From Elizabethkingia sp. YR214 (GTDB taxonomy: Bacteria; Bacteroidota; Bacteroidia; Flavobacteriales; Weeksellaceae), in contig NZ_QBUH01000013.1 of assembly GCF_003058195.1 (NCBI RefSeq), positions 1 through 62,753 on the forward strand: 62,753 nucleotides of DNA. The letters are read 5' to 3'. The position numbers were made by a program, and so were the translations under genes. The notes under the pieces are model-generated. The model saw only the letters and a program-made list of their open reading frames with translations. It was not told the DNA's origin and did no database searches. How positions within the stretch are numbered: position 1 is the stretch's first letter; the number at the start of each line of letters is the position of its first letter. Shown here piece after piece: positions 36,825 through 46,939 of the stretch.

Positions 36825-39254
36825 TCATTCGTATTTCAAATACTTTATCAGTTCTACTTTTGTTGCTCTGTAGGCTTTGATACTTACCACAAGAATTGTC
36901 AGCAATAAAAGAATTGCCAGGCTTAAAACATATGGCCACCATGGCATTTCTATACGGTAAGCAAAACTTTTCAGCCATTCATTCATAAAATAATAGCTTA
37001 TGGGTATACTTATTAATACTGCTATTAGTGTTATCCACAGGAATTTTTTGGTCAGATCTTTTATCAGTATACCGTCTGATGCTCCTAATGTTTTCTTAAT
37101 GGCTACATCCTTCAGCTTTTGTTCTATCATTAAGCTAGACAGTGCAAATAGTCCTAAAAGAGCCACTAGCAAAACAATTGCATTCAGAATTGAAAATAAA
37201 GAGCGTTGTTTCTCATATTTCTCAAAAGTTCTGGCAAATTGTTTATTGATAAATTCTCCACGGAACGGATATCCTGGTTCAACTTCTGTTTCCCAATATT
37301 TTCTGATTCTGGCCAGGTTTTCATTAATATTTTCACCAGATAATTTGATTTGTAAGCCGATTAAATTATTTCTGGTCCAGTACCTGTCATAATTAAAAAA
37401 CATAATTGGTTCAATTTTATACTGTACATCATCAAAATTCATATCCTTTACAACGCCTATTATGACGAGGCTTTTTGTTTTATCATGTATACCACTCACC
37501 ATTTCTTTACCAATGGCCTCCTCACTATTCCATCCGATTTTTTTGACAAAAGCTTCATTTACCACAATCCCCCGTACTGTGTCAGTTGTTAGTTGTGGAT
37601 TAAAATCTCTCCCGGAAAGAAATTTTATTTTATAAAACTTCATGAAATTCAAATCTATAGCACCTACACCAGCATCTACAGACTTTGTGGAATCTCTTTT
37701 ATATTTAGCGCCTGTTGTACTGTTAATTCCATTTCCGAATGTCTGAGAAGACCCTGTAACATCAATAACACCAGGGAAATGTTTTATCTTCTCACTGTAC
37801 AACTGGTATTTATGCATGTTGTAATTATTTCCCCACGATATTTTATTAAAATTAAGCTGGTAAACCTGCTCACCATGAAAGCCTAAGTCTTTTTGCATCA
37901 TATGGTCAACCTGTTTATAGACAACGAACGAGGATATAATAAAAAATGAGGAAATAATAATCTGCAGGGTCAAAATAGAATTACGTAACCAAATACCATG
38001 TTTACTTCTGGAAAAGTTCCCTTTAAGTGTCTGGATTGGTCTAAATCCGGAAAGATATACAGCAGGTACAATTCCTGAAATAAATGCAAATCCGAAAATA
38101 ATCAGTATTGTATACAGGTAGATAATAAGATCTCCCATTCTTATCGTTTTATTCAGAAATTTACCATAGAGTGGCAGTAAAAATTCTAACAGGATCATTG
38201 ATATAAAGAACGCTGTGATATAAATGATATAGGTTTCCAACAAAAACTGTATAATCAATTGTCCTTTGGAGCTTCCAAAAGATTTTCGCAGACCTACTTC
38301 TTTTGCTCTTTGTGATGCCTGAGCTGTATTGAGATTGATAAAATTAATAGCAGAAAGTATCAGAATAAGCCCTGATAAGGATAACAGTATAAGAATTGTT
38401 TTTTTATCTGTTCCTTCGAGCCCTCCACTTTTTGCATCCAGCCTCATTTTTTTTATGTTTACCAGACGTATTTCAATAGGTTTTTTCATTTCCGGCCAGC
38501 CGGACTGTTTAAGCTCAATATTTTGTTGTTTCGTTTGTATTGCTGATAGTTTATTCTCCAGTTCCGAAATATTTGTACCTGGCTTCACACGGAAAAACCC
38601 AAAAAAACTGTTATTACTCCAGATATTCTTATTAGAATCTATATTAGAACTTCTAACTACATAACCAGGTCTGAAAATAGTATTTTCATCTTCTGCAGGT
38701 AGTTTATAAATGGCCTGAACAACAACTTTTTTACCATTTTCATCTTTTGTTACTGTTTTTCCGATGCTTTCTCTATAACTATCCCCGAAAAGCTGTTTTG
38801 CAACGTTTTCGGATAATGCTATTGAATTTTCATCCACAAAAAGATTATTATAACTACCCGCTACGAGAGGAAAAGGAAGAACTTTAAAGAAATCTTCAGA
38901 TACCTCAGCAGGGCTGTCATAGCTGGAACGGTCATCAGCCAAAAGTCGAACTTTGTCATGTTTCCAGTAATTGATTACTGAAAAGTTCTGAATTTCCGGG
39001 AACATTTTTGTGGATACTTCCAGAAACGGATAGCTACATACAGCATTAAAATCTTTATGATTAAAAACTCTTTCTGCATAATATACATTATCTCCTTCAG
39101 GCACCCATTTTTCATAGGATTTTTCGTCCTGCCAATTGAGGAATACCAACAGAAATACGGTTAGCCCCACAGATAATCCCAAAAGGTTGATAAGTGTAGT
39201 AAGCCAATTCTTTTTGTAATTAGTGAATGCTATTTTAATCCAGTTGCGTAACAT
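36825..39254 (-). CDS. ABC permease 4 of 7 (double FtsX, MacB-like)
   Basis: 809 aa, subgroup 'NWQDEKSYEKWVP'. The first FtsX motif is changed to RAKEVGLRKSFGSSK; the second is KDVAIKKTLGASDG. The first periplasmic domain (about 45-280, starting EGDNVYYAERVFNHKD) is clearly different from those of permeases 5 and 7, while the final 120 residues are nearly the same. It probably uses the shared ATPase and TolC channel with another substrate or partner. Confidence 0.93.
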   Translation of the reverse strand: MLRNWIKIAFTNYKKNWLTTLINLLGLSVGLTVFLLVFLNWQDEKSYEKWVPEGDNVYYAERVFNHKDFNAVCSYPFLEVSTKMFPEIQNFSVINYWKHDKVRLLADDRSSYDSPAEVSEDFFKVLPFPLVAGSYNNLFVDENSIALSENVAKQLFGDSYRESIGKTVTKDENGKKVVVQAIYKLPAEDENTIFRPGYVVRSSNIDSNKNIWSNNSFFGFFRVKPGTNISELENKLSAIQTKQQNIELKQSGWPEMKKPIEIRLVNIKKMRLDAKSGGLEGTDKKTILILLSLSGLILILSAINFINLNTAQASQRAKEVGLRKSFGSSKGQLIIQFLLETYIIYITAFFISMILLEFLLPLYGKFLNKTIRMGDLIIYLYTILIIFGFAFISGIVPAVYLSGFRPIQTLKGNFSRSKHGIWLRNSILTLQIIISSFFIISSFVVYKQVDHMMQKDLGFHGEQVYQLNFNKISWGNNYNMHKYQLYSEKIKHFPGVIDVTGSSQTFGNGINSTTGAKYKRDSTKSVDAGVGAIDLNFMKFYKIKFLSGRDFNPQLTTDTVRGIVVNEAFVKKIGWNSEEAIGKEMVSGIHDKTKSLVIIGVVKDMNFDDVQYKIEPIMFFNYDRYWTRNNLIGLQIKLSGENINENLARIRKYWETEVEPGYPFRGEFINKQFARTFEKYEKQRSLFSILNAIVLLVALLGLFALSSLMIEQKLKDVAIKKTLGASDGILIKDLTKKFLWITLIAVLISIPISYYFMNEWLKSFAYRIEMPWWPYVLSLAILLLLTILVVSIKAYRATKVELIKYLKYE

Positions 39255-39306
39255 AATTTTTCAATTTGGTAAATTGGTCAATAAGTGAATAGTTAATTTT
39301 CGTAAT

Positions 39307-39334
39307 TCTAACTTCTAATTTCTAAACTCTAACT
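39307..39334 (-). repeat. Heptad repeat, spacer between permeases 3 and 4
   Basis: Four units: TCTAACT, TCTAATT, TCTAAAC, TCTAACT, followed by a degenerate fifth (TCTTACT). Confidence 0.8.
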
Positions 39335-39346
39335 TCTTACTTAGCA

Positions 39347-41767
39347 TCATTCGTATTTCAGGTATTTTACCAGTTCTACTTTGGTAGCACGGTATGCTTT
39401 AATACTTACAACAAAGAAGGTTAACAACAGTAGAATTACGAAACTCAAAGCATATGGCCACCATGGCATTTCTATACGGTAGGCAAAGTCTTTCAGCCAT
39501 TCGTTCATAAAATAATAACTCACCGGCATACTAATTAGTACAGCTAATGCTGCAAGCCATAAGTATCTCTTGGTAAGATCTCTTATCAATGTGCTATCCG
39601 ATGCTCCCATTGTTTTTTTAATAGCCACCTCTTTTAATTTCTGATCAATCATCAGGCTGGACAGAGCAAAGAGTCCTGATAATGCTACAACCAAAACCAC
39701 AGAGTTCAGGACAGAAAACAGAAGTTTTTGTTTTTCATATTTAGCAAATGTCCTTGCAAAAGATTTGTCTATAAATGTATACTCAAATGGATATCCCGGT
39801 TCTGCTTTTGTATTCCAGAATTCTTCAATACGTTTTATAGTCCCGTTAATATCATTACCTGCAAGCTTGATTTGCAAACCTGTCAGACTATTTTTAATAT
39901 AGGTTCTGTCGTAATTATAAAATAATATTGGATCTATAGGCTTGTCTACACCCGTTACATAAAAATCTTTAACAACACCTAGAATTTTATATTTTTTCTT
40001 GCCATCCCAGCCCGGGTATACTTCTTTTCCTAATGCCTGTTGATTGTTCCACCCCATCATTTTTACAAATGTTTCGTTGGCTACAGCTCCGGAAATCGTA
40101 TCTGATGTTTTACGAATATCAATATTTCTTCCGGATGCAAATTTTATTTTATAAAACTGAAAATAATTATAATCTACCCCGCCATTACCTACATTATTAA
40201 TATTTTTAGTAGTGTCCAGAACATTTTTCACAGATGACGAATTTCTTACACCATTACCTAATGAAAGAACAGATCCTGTAATATCCTGAACTCCGGATAT
40301 TTTGGATATTTCTGTCTTAAGTCTAAGGTATTTTTTATAATTATAATCGTCTTTGTAATTGGTCTTTTTAAAATCTATCTGAACAACCTGATCTCCCTTG
40401 AATCCCAGATCCTTATTTAACATATATTGAACCTGACTATGAATAATAAAAGAGCAAACAATAAAGAATGAAGAAATAATCAGCTGCAGTGTAAGGATAG
40501 AGTTCCTTAACCATACACCATGTTTACTTCTGGAGAAATTTCCCTTTAATGTATTAATAGGTTGGAATTTCGATAAATAAAGAGCTGGTATAATACCGGA
40601 TAAAAATATAAACAGAAGTAATAAAAGTGCTGAATAGAAAATAACATTGGTATTATCCATACTTATTTCTTTTCCTAAAAACTTGTTGTAAGAAGGAAGT
40701 AAAAATTCTATTGCAACGAAAGATAATAAATAGGCTACAATACAGATTATTGCATTCTCAAACAGAAACTGAAGAATAACTCCAAATCTGGAGTCTCCTA
40801 TGGCTTTTCTTACTCCTATTTCTTTCGCTCGTTGAGAAGCCTGAGCTGTTTTCAGGTTAATCAGATTAATTCCGGATAATGTAAGAATAAGAGTTGAAAG
40901 CCCCAATAAGATCAGAATAGACTTCTTATCTCCTTTTTCAATTCCTTCGCTCTTAGCATCCAACTTCATAGAAGTTAAAGGAATAAGAGAAACTATTGTT
41001 TTATCTTTTTCATCATACTTTTCTCCATCTTTTTCTGAGGATTTTCTTTCTTCTACAGACATCTGATCTGTAAGCTTTCTTTCCAGATTTTTGATATCAG
41101 TTCCCGGTTTTACTTTAAAAAAACCTACATAGCTGTAATTACTCCAATTCGTTGAGTTATTAAGTCCTCTTGTTCTGACTATATAATCAGATTTGAATAC
41201 GCTATTCTGATCGGTGTATCTATATACTACACTAACGACATACGACTTATCATCATTATCTTTTTTTATTACCTTACCTATACAGTTCTTATATTCCGCA
41301 CCGAAAAGCATCTTTGCAGTTTTTTCGGAAAGAGCAATTTTACTTTCATCACTAATAGCATTTTTAAAGCTCCCTGCTATTGCTTCATGAGGAAAAAATT
41401 CAAAATAAGAGTCTATTGCACTGGCTTCTGTGGCATAAGCAGATTTGTCTTTGTAAATTATTTTATACTTTCCACCCCAAATACCAGCTATAGTATAATC
41501 CTCAATCTCACTGAATTTTTCTTTGGAAACATATAAGGCTGGATAGCTTGAGACTGCTATATCTCCAAAAATGGCATTATGATTCTCTACAAAATAGATA
41601 TTCTCCTTACCCGGCACCCATTTTTCATAACTTTTTTCGTCCTGCCAGTTTAGAAATATCAAAATGAAAACAGTGAACCCAATAGTTAACCCTAAAAGAT
41701 TAATCATGGTAGAAATCCAGTTTCTTTTATAATTCGTAAATGCTATTTTCAGCCAGTTCTTTAACAT
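39347..41767 (-). CDS. ABC permease 3 of 7 (double FtsX, MacB-like)
   Basis: 806 aa, the most divergent member of the 'NWQDEKSYEKWVP' subgroup. Its FtsX motifs are RAKEIGVRKAIGDSR and KEVAIKKTMGASDS. Its N-terminus MLKNWLKIAFTNYKRNW is nearer to permease 2. The first periplasmic domain carries a highly charged stretch (about residues 235-260, rich in Lys, Asp and Glu) not seen in the others. The usual YLKYE end is kept. Confidence 0.92.
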   Translation of the reverse strand: MLKNWLKIAFTNYKRNWISTMINLLGLTIGFTVFILIFLNWQDEKSYEKWVPGKENIYFVENHNAIFGDIAVSSYPALYVSKEKFSEIEDYTIAGIWGGKYKIIYKDKSAYATEASAIDSYFEFFPHEAIAGSFKNAISDESKIALSEKTAKMLFGAEYKNCIGKVIKKDNDDKSYVVSVVYRYTDQNSVFKSDYIVRTRGLNNSTNWSNYSYVGFFKVKPGTDIKNLERKLTDQMSVEERKSSEKDGEKYDEKDKTIVSLIPLTSMKLDAKSEGIEKGDKKSILILLGLSTLILTLSGINLINLKTAQASQRAKEIGVRKAIGDSRFGVILQFLFENAIICIVAYLLSFVAIEFLLPSYNKFLGKEISMDNTNVIFYSALLLLLFIFLSGIIPALYLSKFQPINTLKGNFSRSKHGVWLRNSILTLQLIISSFFIVCSFIIHSQVQYMLNKDLGFKGDQVVQIDFKKTNYKDDYNYKKYLRLKTEISKISGVQDITGSVLSLGNGVRNSSSVKNVLDTTKNINNVGNGGVDYNYFQFYKIKFASGRNIDIRKTSDTISGAVANETFVKMMGWNNQQALGKEVYPGWDGKKKYKILGVVKDFYVTGVDKPIDPILFYNYDRTYIKNSLTGLQIKLAGNDINGTIKRIEEFWNTKAEPGYPFEYTFIDKSFARTFAKYEKQKLLFSVLNSVVLVVALSGLFALSSLMIDQKLKEVAIKKTMGASDSTLIRDLTKRYLWLAALAVLISMPVSYYFMNEWLKDFAYRIEMPWWPYALSFVILLLLTFFVVSIKAYRATKVELVKYLKYE

Positions 41768-41842
41768 AATTTCTTAATTCGGTAATAGGACAATCAGTGA
41801 ATTGGTCAATGGATCAATAGGTGAATGGTCAATTTTTGTAAT

Positions 41843-41863
41843 TCTAATTTCTAACCTCTAACT
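41843..41863 (-). repeat. Heptad repeat, spacer between permeases 2 and 3
   Basis: Three units: TCTAATT, TCTAACC, TCTAACT, then degenerate TCTTACT. The same spacer also carries GGTGAATGGTCAAT-type repeats nearer to permease 3. Confidence 0.75.
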
Positions 41864-41875
41864 TCTTACTTAGCA

Positions 41876-44290
41876 TCATTCGTATTTCAGGTATTTTACC
41901 AGTTCTACTTTTGTTGCTCTATAAGCTTTTATACTCACCACCAGAAAGGTCAGTAGTACAAGAATGACTAAGCTCAAAATATACGGCCACCATGGCATTT
42001 CTATACGATAGGCAAAGTCTTTTAGCCATTCGTTCATAAAATAGTAACTCACTGGGATACTTATTAGTACGGCCAATGTGGTAATCCACAGAAACTTTTG
42101 GGTCAGGTCTTTTATCAGTACACTATCTGATGCCCCCAATGTTTTTTTAATGGCCACATCTTTCAGCTTCTGATCAATCATTAAAGAAGACAAAGCAAAC
42201 AGCCCTAATAGTGCCACAATAAGTACCATCGCGTTGAGAATTGTAAACAATAACCTTTGCTTTTTGTAACTATCATAAGTTTTAGCAAATTGCTTATTCA
42301 GGAACTGATACTGAAACGGATATCCCGGTTCTATCTCCTTCTGCCAATACTCCTGAATGTTACTTATAGTTTCCGGCATATTATCACCAGAAAGCTTTAC
42401 CATAATATTATTAATATTACTTTTATTCCAGTTACGTCCATAGTTGAAGTAAACAACAGGAGCTATTTTGCTGGCTACACTTTCCTGATTATAATCTTGT
42501 GCTACACCTACAATTTTATATTTTATACTATCAAATCCCGGGCGCACTTCTTTTCCTATAGCTTCTTTTGGTGTCCAGCCCATCTCTTTGATAAAAGCCT
42601 GGTTCACAATTGTAGAGGTTAATGTGTCTGAAGATAATTTTGGATCAAAATCCCGACCTTCTAATATTTTGATTTTGAAGAACTTGAAAAAGTTAAGATC
42701 TATCGAGCCATGATTTGCCAAAATACTTTTATCTAAGGAATTAACATTAGAATTTCCGGCACTTCCCATTCCCATACGTTGTTTGGTATAGGTAACACCT
42801 TCTACTCCTTTTATTTTAAGAAGCTGCTGTCTGAGCAACTCATATTTTTGATAGGGTTTATCAACTTGTTTTTGAAAATCGATATTAATGACCTGATCAC
42901 CATTAAATCCAAGATCTTTATTCAGCATATAATTAACCTGAGTATAAATAACTAATGTTGAAATAATAAAAAAGGATGAAATTACAAGCTGTAATGTCAA
43001 GATTCCGTTTCGCAGCCAGATACCATGCTTACTGCGGGAAAAATTACCTTTAAGCGTATTAATAGGTTTGAAATTAGCCAGATAAACAGCCGGAATAAGT
43101 CCGGAAATTACTGTTGTAATAAGAAGCATGCTGAATGAGTAAACAAAAACATTAGCATTAGATAATGTAATTTCTTTACCCAAAAACTTATTATAAGCTG
43201 GTAATAATATTTCAGCAAGAGCCGTTGCCAACAAATAAGCAGTCATACATATGAGTAATGTTTCCAGTAAAAACTGACCTGTTAACTGCCAGGTTGTTCC
43301 GCCCATTACCCGGCGTACACCTACTTCTTTAGCCCGTTGCGAAGCTTGTGCAGTTTTTAAATTAATAAAGTTAATAGCAGACAATAATACAATGACAACA
43401 GAAAGCCCCAACAGGGTATAGATGTTCTTTTTATCTACTTTTTGAAAACCTCCGCCTTTAGCCTCCAGCTTCATCTGATCGAGTCTGGTAATAAAAAGTT
43501 CGGCTTTACCACCAATAGCAGCTTCATACTCCTGTAATGTCTTCTTCATGATCTTCATATCTCTGGCAACTTTGTACTGACAAACTATTTTATTAAGATC
43601 TTCATTTACTTTCGTAATGTCCGCATTAGGCTTTATCATAAAAAAGCCAACATAATTATAATCGCCCCAGTTGTCTTCATTTCCGTTAAGAAAACCATCT
43701 CTAACAAGTAGCCCTGGCTTAAAAACTGAATTTTCTTTTGGTAGTTCATATACCGCAGAAACCACATATTTATTTTGGTCAGATACTATAGTTTTGCCAA
43801 TTGCATCCTGATAATTATTACCAAAAAGTTGTTGAGCTATTTCAGTGGAGATGGCTGCTACATTTGTATTTTTGAAGATATCTTTATAGGATCCAGCTAT
43901 TTTTTTAAAAGGAAAGAACTTGAAAAAATTATCTGATGTTGTATACTTTACAGGATTGGAAATTTTAGAACCAAAACTAACGCGCTCAGCATTTTGAAAA
44001 GGATTTATCAAGAGGTAATCTTCAATCCCATTTACTTTTTCTTTCCCATAGCGCATCTGTCCCTGGGTAGAAGAACTCCAGACACCAAAATTTTTTCCCA
44101 TTCCGTTTTCAAGAAAATAAACATTTTCTTTCTGAGGGTTCCAGGCTTCATAGGATTTCTCATCCTGCCAGTGCATCAGAATAAGCATAAAACCAGTAAG
44201 CCCAATCGTTAAACCAAACAGGTTGATTACTGTAGAAAGCCAGTTCTTTTTGTATTGTGTAAATGCTATTTTCAGCCAGTTCTTTAACAT
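41876..44290 (-). CDS. ABC permease 2 of 7 (double FtsX, MacB-like)
   Basis: 804 aa, 'MHW' subgroup (LILMHWQDEKSYEAWNP). The first FtsX motif is RAKEVGVRRVMGGTT, the second KDVAIKKTLGASDS. The second periplasmic domain has SLDKSILANHGSIDLNFFKFF, similar to the ILAHHGAMDYNFLSF segment of permease 6. The layout of four helices plus four helices and two large periplasmic domains is as in the rest of the array. Confidence 0.93.
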   Translation of the reverse strand: MLKNWLKIAFTQYKKNWLSTVINLFGLTIGLTGFMLILMHWQDEKSYEAWNPQKENVYFLENGMGKNFGVWSSSTQGQMRYGKEKVNGIEDYLLINPFQNAERVSFGSKISNPVKYTTSDNFFKFFPFKKIAGSYKDIFKNTNVAAISTEIAQQLFGNNYQDAIGKTIVSDQNKYVVSAVYELPKENSVFKPGLLVRDGFLNGNEDNWGDYNYVGFFMIKPNADITKVNEDLNKIVCQYKVARDMKIMKKTLQEYEAAIGGKAELFITRLDQMKLEAKGGGFQKVDKKNIYTLLGLSVVIVLLSAINFINLKTAQASQRAKEVGVRRVMGGTTWQLTGQFLLETLLICMTAYLLATALAEILLPAYNKFLGKEITLSNANVFVYSFSMLLITTVISGLIPAVYLANFKPINTLKGNFSRSKHGIWLRNGILTLQLVISSFFIISTLVIYTQVNYMLNKDLGFNGDQVINIDFQKQVDKPYQKYELLRQQLLKIKGVEGVTYTKQRMGMGSAGNSNVNSLDKSILANHGSIDLNFFKFFKIKILEGRDFDPKLSSDTLTSTIVNQAFIKEMGWTPKEAIGKEVRPGFDSIKYKIVGVAQDYNQESVASKIAPVVYFNYGRNWNKSNINNIMVKLSGDNMPETISNIQEYWQKEIEPGYPFQYQFLNKQFAKTYDSYKKQRLLFTILNAMVLIVALLGLFALSSLMIDQKLKDVAIKKTLGASDSVLIKDLTQKFLWITTLAVLISIPVSYYFMNEWLKDFAYRIEMPWWPYILSLVILVLLTFLVVSIKAYRATKVELVKYLKYE

Positions 44291-44364
44291 AATTTCTTAA
44301 TTCGGTAATGGAACAATCAGTGAATGAATCAATAGGTGAATGAGTGAATGGTCAATTTTGTAAT

Positions 44365-44399
44365 TCTAACCTCTAATTTCTAACCTCTAAATTCTAATT
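44365..44399 (-). repeat. Heptad repeat, spacer between permeases 1 and 2
   Basis: Five units in register: TCTAACC, TCTAATT, TCTAACC, TCTAAAT, TCTAATT, 12 bp beyond the permease 1 stop. Confidence 0.85.
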
Positions 44400-44411
44400 T
44401 CGTACTTAGCA

Positions 44412-46829
44412 TTATTCGTATTTCAGGTATTTTACCAGCTCTACTTTGGTAGCACGGTATGCCTTTATACTCACCACCAGGAATGTTAGTAACAACAGAA
44501 TTACCAAGCTCAGAATATATGGCCACCATGGCATTTCTATACGATAAGCAAAGTCTTTCAGCCATTCGTTCATAAAGTAGTAGCTAATCGGAATACTAAC
44601 TAAAACTGCTATCAGTGTTATCCAAAGAAATTTCTTAGTCAGATCTTTTATGAGTACAGTACCTGAAGCGCCTAATGTTTTTTTAATAGCCACATCCTTC
44701 AGTTTTTGTTCAATCATTAAAGACGACAGAGCAAAAAGCCCCAGTAGCGCTACTATTAAAACCAATGTATTTAGTATTGTAAAAAGTGTTTGTTGCTTTT
44801 GATATTTTACAAAGGTTTTCGCAAACTTTTTATTAATGAATTCACCATTAAACGGGTAGCCGGGTTCTATATGTTTTTCCCAATATGCTTTTACTCTTTC
44901 CTGAGCAGCTAACATATTATTCGGATCGAATTCTAAAATAACTCTATTCAGATTATAGCGCTTCCAGTCGGTATCTTTATAATGAAAAAATATTATAGGC
45001 TCAATTTCAGACCTAGGATTAAACACATTAAAGTCTTTAACTATTCCTACAATATTATACTTTATAGTATCGAAGCCCGGGGAAACCTGATTGTTAAATG
45101 CTTCATTATTTTTCCATCCGAATTTCCGTACAAATGCTTCATTAACGATTGCCGAATTAATAGTATCCGATGATAGCTTCGGAGAAAAGAATCTACCTGC
45201 AAGCAACTTTACTTTCATGGCTTCTAAAAATCCAAAATCCAAAGAGCAATGCTGTGCCTCAATCGACTCGTTATGCCAGTCTACATTGGAAGAATTACGT
45301 CCATTAAAGCCGGGCACTGCTTCACCAAAAGTCACACTTTTAACGCCTTCAATTTTTTTCAGTTCGAATTTTAGAAGCTCATATTTCATCCATGGCTTTT
45401 TAGAATCCTGATTAAAATTGATCGTATATAACTGAGAACCATCAAACCCCAAATCTTTGTTCATTATATAGGTAACCTGATCATTGATAATAAAGCTGCC
45501 AATAATGAAGAATGAGGAAATAACCAACTGTAATCCTAAAATTGAATTTCTGAGCCAAATACCATTTTTACTGCGTGCAAAATTTCCTTTTAGTGTATCT
45601 ATGGCTTTAAAGTTAGACAGGTATAAAGCCGGAATAATCCCTGATATTAAAGAAATCGCAATAACAATAATTGCCGAATATAAATAAAAGCCATTTTGGA
45701 AATAAATTTCTTTGTTTATAAACTTACCAAAAAATGGTAATACAGCTTCTGTAAGCGCCAAAGAAAGCAAATAAGCAGCAAAGGTGATTATAAAGGTTTC
45801 CAACAGAAACTGACCAATCAACTGTAATTTGCTACTTCCCAAGGCTTTCCTTACTCCGACTTCTTTAGCCCTTTGTGATGCCTGTGCCGTTTTAAGATTA
45901 ATAAAATTAATGGCAGACATTAGCAGTAACAAAACTGATAAGCTGAAAAGAATAAGAATAAGCTTATAATCCCCACCACCAAACCACGAAGCTTTGGCAT
46001 GTAATTTCATTTTATCCAATCGGGTAAATTCTACATCATTAGGTCCGTAGAGTTCCAGATAATTCTCTGCACTCATACCTTTATCATGAGATACTTTCGC
46101 CCGATACTCAAAGATATCCTTTACTACCTTCTGGCGTACAGTTTCAGGTGAAGAATCATTTTTTAATAAAAGGAAACACCCGTAGCTATTATTTCCCCAT
46201 CCGTCTCCCGGATCTTTCACAGAATTGGCATACTGCTTTGAAAGAAAGAGAAAATCAGGATTGATTTCCGTATTATCTTTCGGGAGTTCATAAACTGCCG
46301 TTACAACAAATGGATTATTTTCATAGGTCAAAGTTTTTCCAACAGCATTTGTCGTTCCAAAAAGCTTCTGACTAACAGTATTCGATATCGCTATAGAATT
46401 CGTTTCCAGCAAAGCATTTCCCCCGTTCCCGGATAAAATCTTAAAGGGAAATAGCTTAAAAAAAGATGGTGATACAGACATCCCCCCTTCAATGTATGCA
46501 GATTTATTATCTGAAGTTGCTATTCCTGCATATCCCGAACCATTAATCAGTACATAGTCTTCAATTTCAGGAATTACATCTTTCGCACGCTTAGCTACCA
46601 GATATGAAGTATTATTGCCATAGATATTATCTTTTTTATAATAACCCTGAAAAAAATAAATCTGTTCCTTTTTAGGATTCCAATTTTCAAAAGATTCTTC
46701 ATCCTCCCAATGCATAAGAATAAGCATAAAACTGCTAAGTCCTATGGCCAAACCAAAAAGATTAATGACAGTGGAAAGCCAGTTCTTTTTATAGTTGGTA
46801 AAAGCTATTTTCAGCCAGTTACGAAGCAT
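44412..46829 (-). CDS. ABC permease 1 of 7 (double FtsX, MacB-like)
   Basis: 805 aa, first permease after the ATPase gene, 'MHW' subgroup (LILMHWEDEESFENWNP). FtsX motifs RAKEVGVRKALGSSK and KDVAIKKTLGASGT; ends in YLKYE. The first periplasmic domain (about 45-285) begins EQIYFFQGYYKKDNIYG and shares with permease 6 the 'LYGPN(D/G)(V/F)E(F/L)T.LDK' segment just before the first FtsX block. By position it is the likely cognate partner of the ATPase. Confidence 0.93.
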   Translation of the reverse strand: MLRNWLKIAFTNYKKNWLSTVINLFGLAIGLSSFMLILMHWEDEESFENWNPKKEQIYFFQGYYKKDNIYGNNTSYLVAKRAKDVIPEIEDYVLINGSGYAGIATSDNKSAYIEGGMSVSPSFFKLFPFKILSGNGGNALLETNSIAISNTVSQKLFGTTNAVGKTLTYENNPFVVTAVYELPKDNTEINPDFLFLSKQYANSVKDPGDGWGNNSYGCFLLLKNDSSPETVRQKVVKDIFEYRAKVSHDKGMSAENYLELYGPNDVEFTRLDKMKLHAKASWFGGGDYKLILILFSLSVLLLLMSAINFINLKTAQASQRAKEVGVRKALGSSKLQLIGQFLLETFIITFAAYLLSLALTEAVLPFFGKFINKEIYFQNGFYLYSAIIVIAISLISGIIPALYLSNFKAIDTLKGNFARSKNGIWLRNSILGLQLVISSFFIIGSFIINDQVTYIMNKDLGFDGSQLYTINFNQDSKKPWMKYELLKFELKKIEGVKSVTFGEAVPGFNGRNSSNVDWHNESIEAQHCSLDFGFLEAMKVKLLAGRFFSPKLSSDTINSAIVNEAFVRKFGWKNNEAFNNQVSPGFDTIKYNIVGIVKDFNVFNPRSEIEPIIFFHYKDTDWKRYNLNRVILEFDPNNMLAAQERVKAYWEKHIEPGYPFNGEFINKKFAKTFVKYQKQQTLFTILNTLVLIVALLGLFALSSLMIEQKLKDVAIKKTLGASGTVLIKDLTKKFLWITLIAVLVSIPISYYFMNEWLKDFAYRIEMPWWPYILSLVILLLLTFLVVSIKAYRATKVELVKYLKYE

Positions 46830-46892
46830 GATTTTATGGTTTATTAGTTGATAGGTAATTTGGTGAATAGATAAATGGTCAATGGTGAATTT

Positions 46893-46934
46893 TCTAACCT
46901 CTGACTTCTAAATTCTAGTTTCTAATTTCTAACT
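46893..46934 (-). repeat. Heptad repeat, spacer between ATPase and permease 1
   Basis: Six units in perfect 7-bp register: TCTAACC, TCTGACT, TCTAAAT, TCTAGTT, TCTAATT, TCTAACT. The longest run, ending five bases beyond the ATPase stop codon. Confidence 0.9.
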
Positions 46935-46939
46935 CAATA

